From NCBI GenBank assembly GCA_013393545.1, contig JABXHG010000510.1, positions 1-22,007 of the forward strand: a stretch of 22,007 nucleotides of DNA, read 5' to 3'. Source of the stretch: Alteromonadaceae bacterium (GTDB lineage Bacteria; Pseudomonadota; Gammaproteobacteria; Pseudomonadales; Oleiphilaceae). The notes below the pieces were generated by a model. That model had not been told where the DNA came from. It ran no database searches and was given only the letters and a program-made list of their open reading frames with translations. The translations under genes were made by a program, and so were the position numbers. Shown here piece after piece: positions 21,957 through 22,007 of this stretch (positions are counted from its first letter, which is position 1; every line of letters begins with the position of its first letter).

Positions 21957-21971
21957 TGGCACGGAAGGTGC
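21957..21971 (+). promoter_or_regulatory. Sigma-54 (RpoN) -24/-12 promoter pointing out of the window
   Basis: TGGCAC, five bases, GTGC: the -24 element is perfect, and the invariant GG and GC doublets are at the required 10-base separation. The only deviation is G for T at the first position of the -12 TTGC. It reads rightward, and its gene would begin beyond base 22007. In exosortase-A/PEP-CTERM loci, target genes are commonly sigma-54 dependent through the PrsK/PrsR system, so the next gene may be one of these. Confidence 0.6.
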
Positions 21972-22007
21972 ACTCCTTATTCATGCGGGCATGCTGATTC
22001 GAATTCC

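Larger units (their letters stand above)
21544..22007. other. Gene-free region upstream of the CDP-alcohol phosphotransferase-like gene
   Basis: These 464 bases contain no credible ORF. They hold a small perfect hairpin AGGCAG-AAA-CTGCCT at 21595-21609, a larger hairpin with an adjoining T-run on the - strand at 21654-21684, an AT-rich stretch to about 21950, and a sigma-54 type promoter at the right end. I see no convincing sigma-70 promoter for the - strand gene. Confidence 0.5.

Noticed and set aside
21991..22007. GAATTC near the right edge as a cloning junction
   Set aside because: It is a single EcoRI-type hexamer. It occurs elsewhere in the window and there is no vector sequence.

Overview
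This window is part of an exopolysaccharide, capsule or O-antigen type gene cluster, most likely from a marine gammaproteobacterium. That assignment is an inference. It rests on the mix of polysaccharide genes, moderate GC content with several AT-rich islands, ordinary Shine-Dalgarno sites, and a sigma-54 type promoter of the kind found in exosortase/PEP-CTERM polysaccharide loci. No taxonomic marker gene is present. I see no tRNA, rRNA, CRISPR array, IS element or origin.

Layout: (1) Positions 2-6175, + strand. A tightly packed operon begins with the C-terminal end of a glutamine amidotransferase/asparagine synthase-like protein. It continues with a GT4 glycosyltransferase, an O-antigen ligase/polymerase-like membrane protein, a GT2 glycosyltransferase, a Wzx-like flippase and a small kinase-fold protein. 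(2) Positions 6203-7581, - strand. An APH-fold kinase-like protein and an unrecognised 155-aa protein form a two-gene unit that converges on block 1. (3) Positions 7582-7906. A divergent, AT-rich regulatory region holds promoter-like sequences and perfect dyads. (4) Positions 7907-12095, + strand. It encodes a GT-A type transferase, a secreted jelly-roll (lyase-like) protein, and a Mur-ligase-like protein fused in one reading frame to a peptidyl-tRNA-hydrolase (Pth) domain. (5) Positions 12188-21543, - strand. In transcription order the genes are a CDP-alcohol phosphotransferase-like membrane protein, a QueC-like PP-loop enzyme, possibly a small ORF, an 862-aa RIFT-barrel/PcRGLX-YetA type lyase-like protein, a left-handed beta-helix acyltransferase, an asparagine synthase-like protein lacking the glutaminase cysteine, a PaaK/CapK adenylate-forming enzyme and a GT2 glycosyltransferase. 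(6) Positions 21544-22007. A gene-free region holds a - strand hairpin with U-tract and, at the extreme end, a good -24/-12 promoter pointing right.

Block 1 supplies the standard Wzx/Wzy-type machinery: transferases, flippase and ligase/polymerase. Blocks 4 and 5 look like a decoration and remodelling module. They carry an unusual number of ATP-dependent acyl or amide activating enzymes (Mur ligase-Pth fusion, AsnB-like, QueC-like and PaaK-like), plus an acyltransferase, a CDP-alcohol type phosphotransferase and two predicted polysaccharide-cleaving proteins, one secreted and one apparently cytoplasmic. My inference is that the polymer carries amide-linked or acyl substituents. The most novel element is the Mur ligase-Pth fusion. 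Its Pth part keeps the catalytic His and Asp but has Lys where the conserved Asn114 should be, and its Mur part lacks the MurF N-terminal domain and the usual MurF substrate motif.
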